64,000 nucleotides of DNA from an uncultured Ilyobacter sp. Its GTDB lineage: Bacteria > Fusobacteriota > Fusobacteriia > Fusobacteriales > Fusobacteriaceae. This document shows, piece after piece, positions 63,913 to 64,000 of the stretch; position 1 is the first letter of the stretch, and each line of letters starts with the position of its first letter. The translations under genes were made by a program, and so were the position numbers. The notes beneath the pieces are model-generated. The model was not told the DNA's origin, searched no databases, and worked only from the letters and a program-made list of their open reading frames with translations. The stretch spans positions 2,041,140-2,105,139 of the forward strand of contig NZ_OY764059.1 of NCBI RefSeq assembly GCF_963668085.1, in the 5' to 3' direction.

Positions 63913-63983
63913 GTTAATCAACATTTATATATTGATATCTTATTCTTTTGTCTGCAATGGGCATTCAAAACTATATAGTAGAT

Positions 63984-64000
63984 TTAGGTTAAGACTTCGA
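63984..64000 (-). rRNA. Probable 3' end of a 23S rRNA
   Basis: On the minus strand the last bases read TCGAAGTCTTAACCTA, like the TCGAGGACTTA-type 3' end of bacterial 23S rRNA. The spacing before 5S copy 2 (about 70 bases) fits. Only the tail is in the window, so the call is tentative. Confidence 0.5.

Noticed and set aside
63565..63978. Plus-strand ORF of 137 codons near the window end
   Set aside because: It runs antisense through both 5S rRNA genes and tRNA-Asn, and its internal repetition reflects the duplicated 5S.

Overview
The window is AT-rich DNA from a diderm anaerobe, most likely a member of the Fusobacteriota (Ilyobacter / Propionigenium / Cetobacterium-like; the genus cannot be fixed from sequence alone). 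Outer-membrane biology is clear: a secretin, heptose genes for lipopolysaccharide and an O-antigen-ligase-like protein. Several genes have a Firmicutes-like flavour (Mini-III RNase, MutS2), and isoprenoids are made by the MEP pathway (ispD, ispF). Almost everything reads on the minus strand, so operons run from high to low coordinates. rpmB is the only convincing plus-strand gene.

Layout. (1) 1-12.6 kb: the complete S10-spc ribosomal protein operon (rpsJ to secY), then adk, map and the start of infA. (2) 12.8-17.2 kb: the str operon (rpsL, rpsG, fusA, tuf) behind a textbook promoter. (3) 17.3-22.8 kb: an ABC-F ATPase, an O-antigen ligase/polymerase-like membrane protein, ispF and a single-domain heptose-7-phosphate kinase. 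(4) 23.5-40.5 kb: a large type IV pilus / type II secretion-like locus: pseudopilin, pilT, a secreted protein of unknown function, pilB, pilC, an ABC transporter pair plus a helical-repeat protein (a layout like pilGHI of Myxococcus), major pilin, pilD, three minor pilins, pilM-N-O, a small exported protein in the pilP position, and a secretin carrying an extra domain. (5) 40.6-40.95 kb: tRNA-Val, -Asp, -Phe and -Cys with their own promoter and terminator. (6) 41-50 kb: housekeeping genes (holB, mreB, mrnC, cysS, an unknown anchored protein, a nitrilase-family amidohydrolase, ispD, mutS2). (7) 50.1-51.7 kb: rpmB, a repeat-filled spacer, and rpsF-rpsR. (8) 51.7-63.5 kb: the division and cell wall cluster gmhB-murF-mraY-murD-murG-murC-murB-ddl-ftsQ-ftsA-ftsZ behind a near-consensus promoter. 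(9) 63.56 kb to the end: 5S rRNA, tRNA-Asn, a second 5S rRNA, and what looks like the last bases of a 23S rRNA.

Three spacers longer than 300 bases hold repeats rather than genes. One (31.3-31.6 kb) is a MITE-like unit with 13-bp perfect terminal inverted repeats, and a truncated relative lies at 50.5 kb. A second family (23.2-23.4 and 50.7-50.9 kb) has two blocks, one of which is a 13-bp perfect hairpin. At 50.5-50.9 kb the two families abut.

The most interesting system is the pilus locus. Minor pilins and the secreted protein carry DxDxDGxxD-type calcium-binding loops, the secretin contains an inserted beta-sandwich domain, and an ABC exporter set is embedded among the pilus genes. A caution applies to 60.7-63.9 kb: mraY, murF and gmhB are all interrupted by many single-base indels, and the two 5S copies differ only in homopolymer lengths. 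This points to consensus sequence errors rather than real gene decay.
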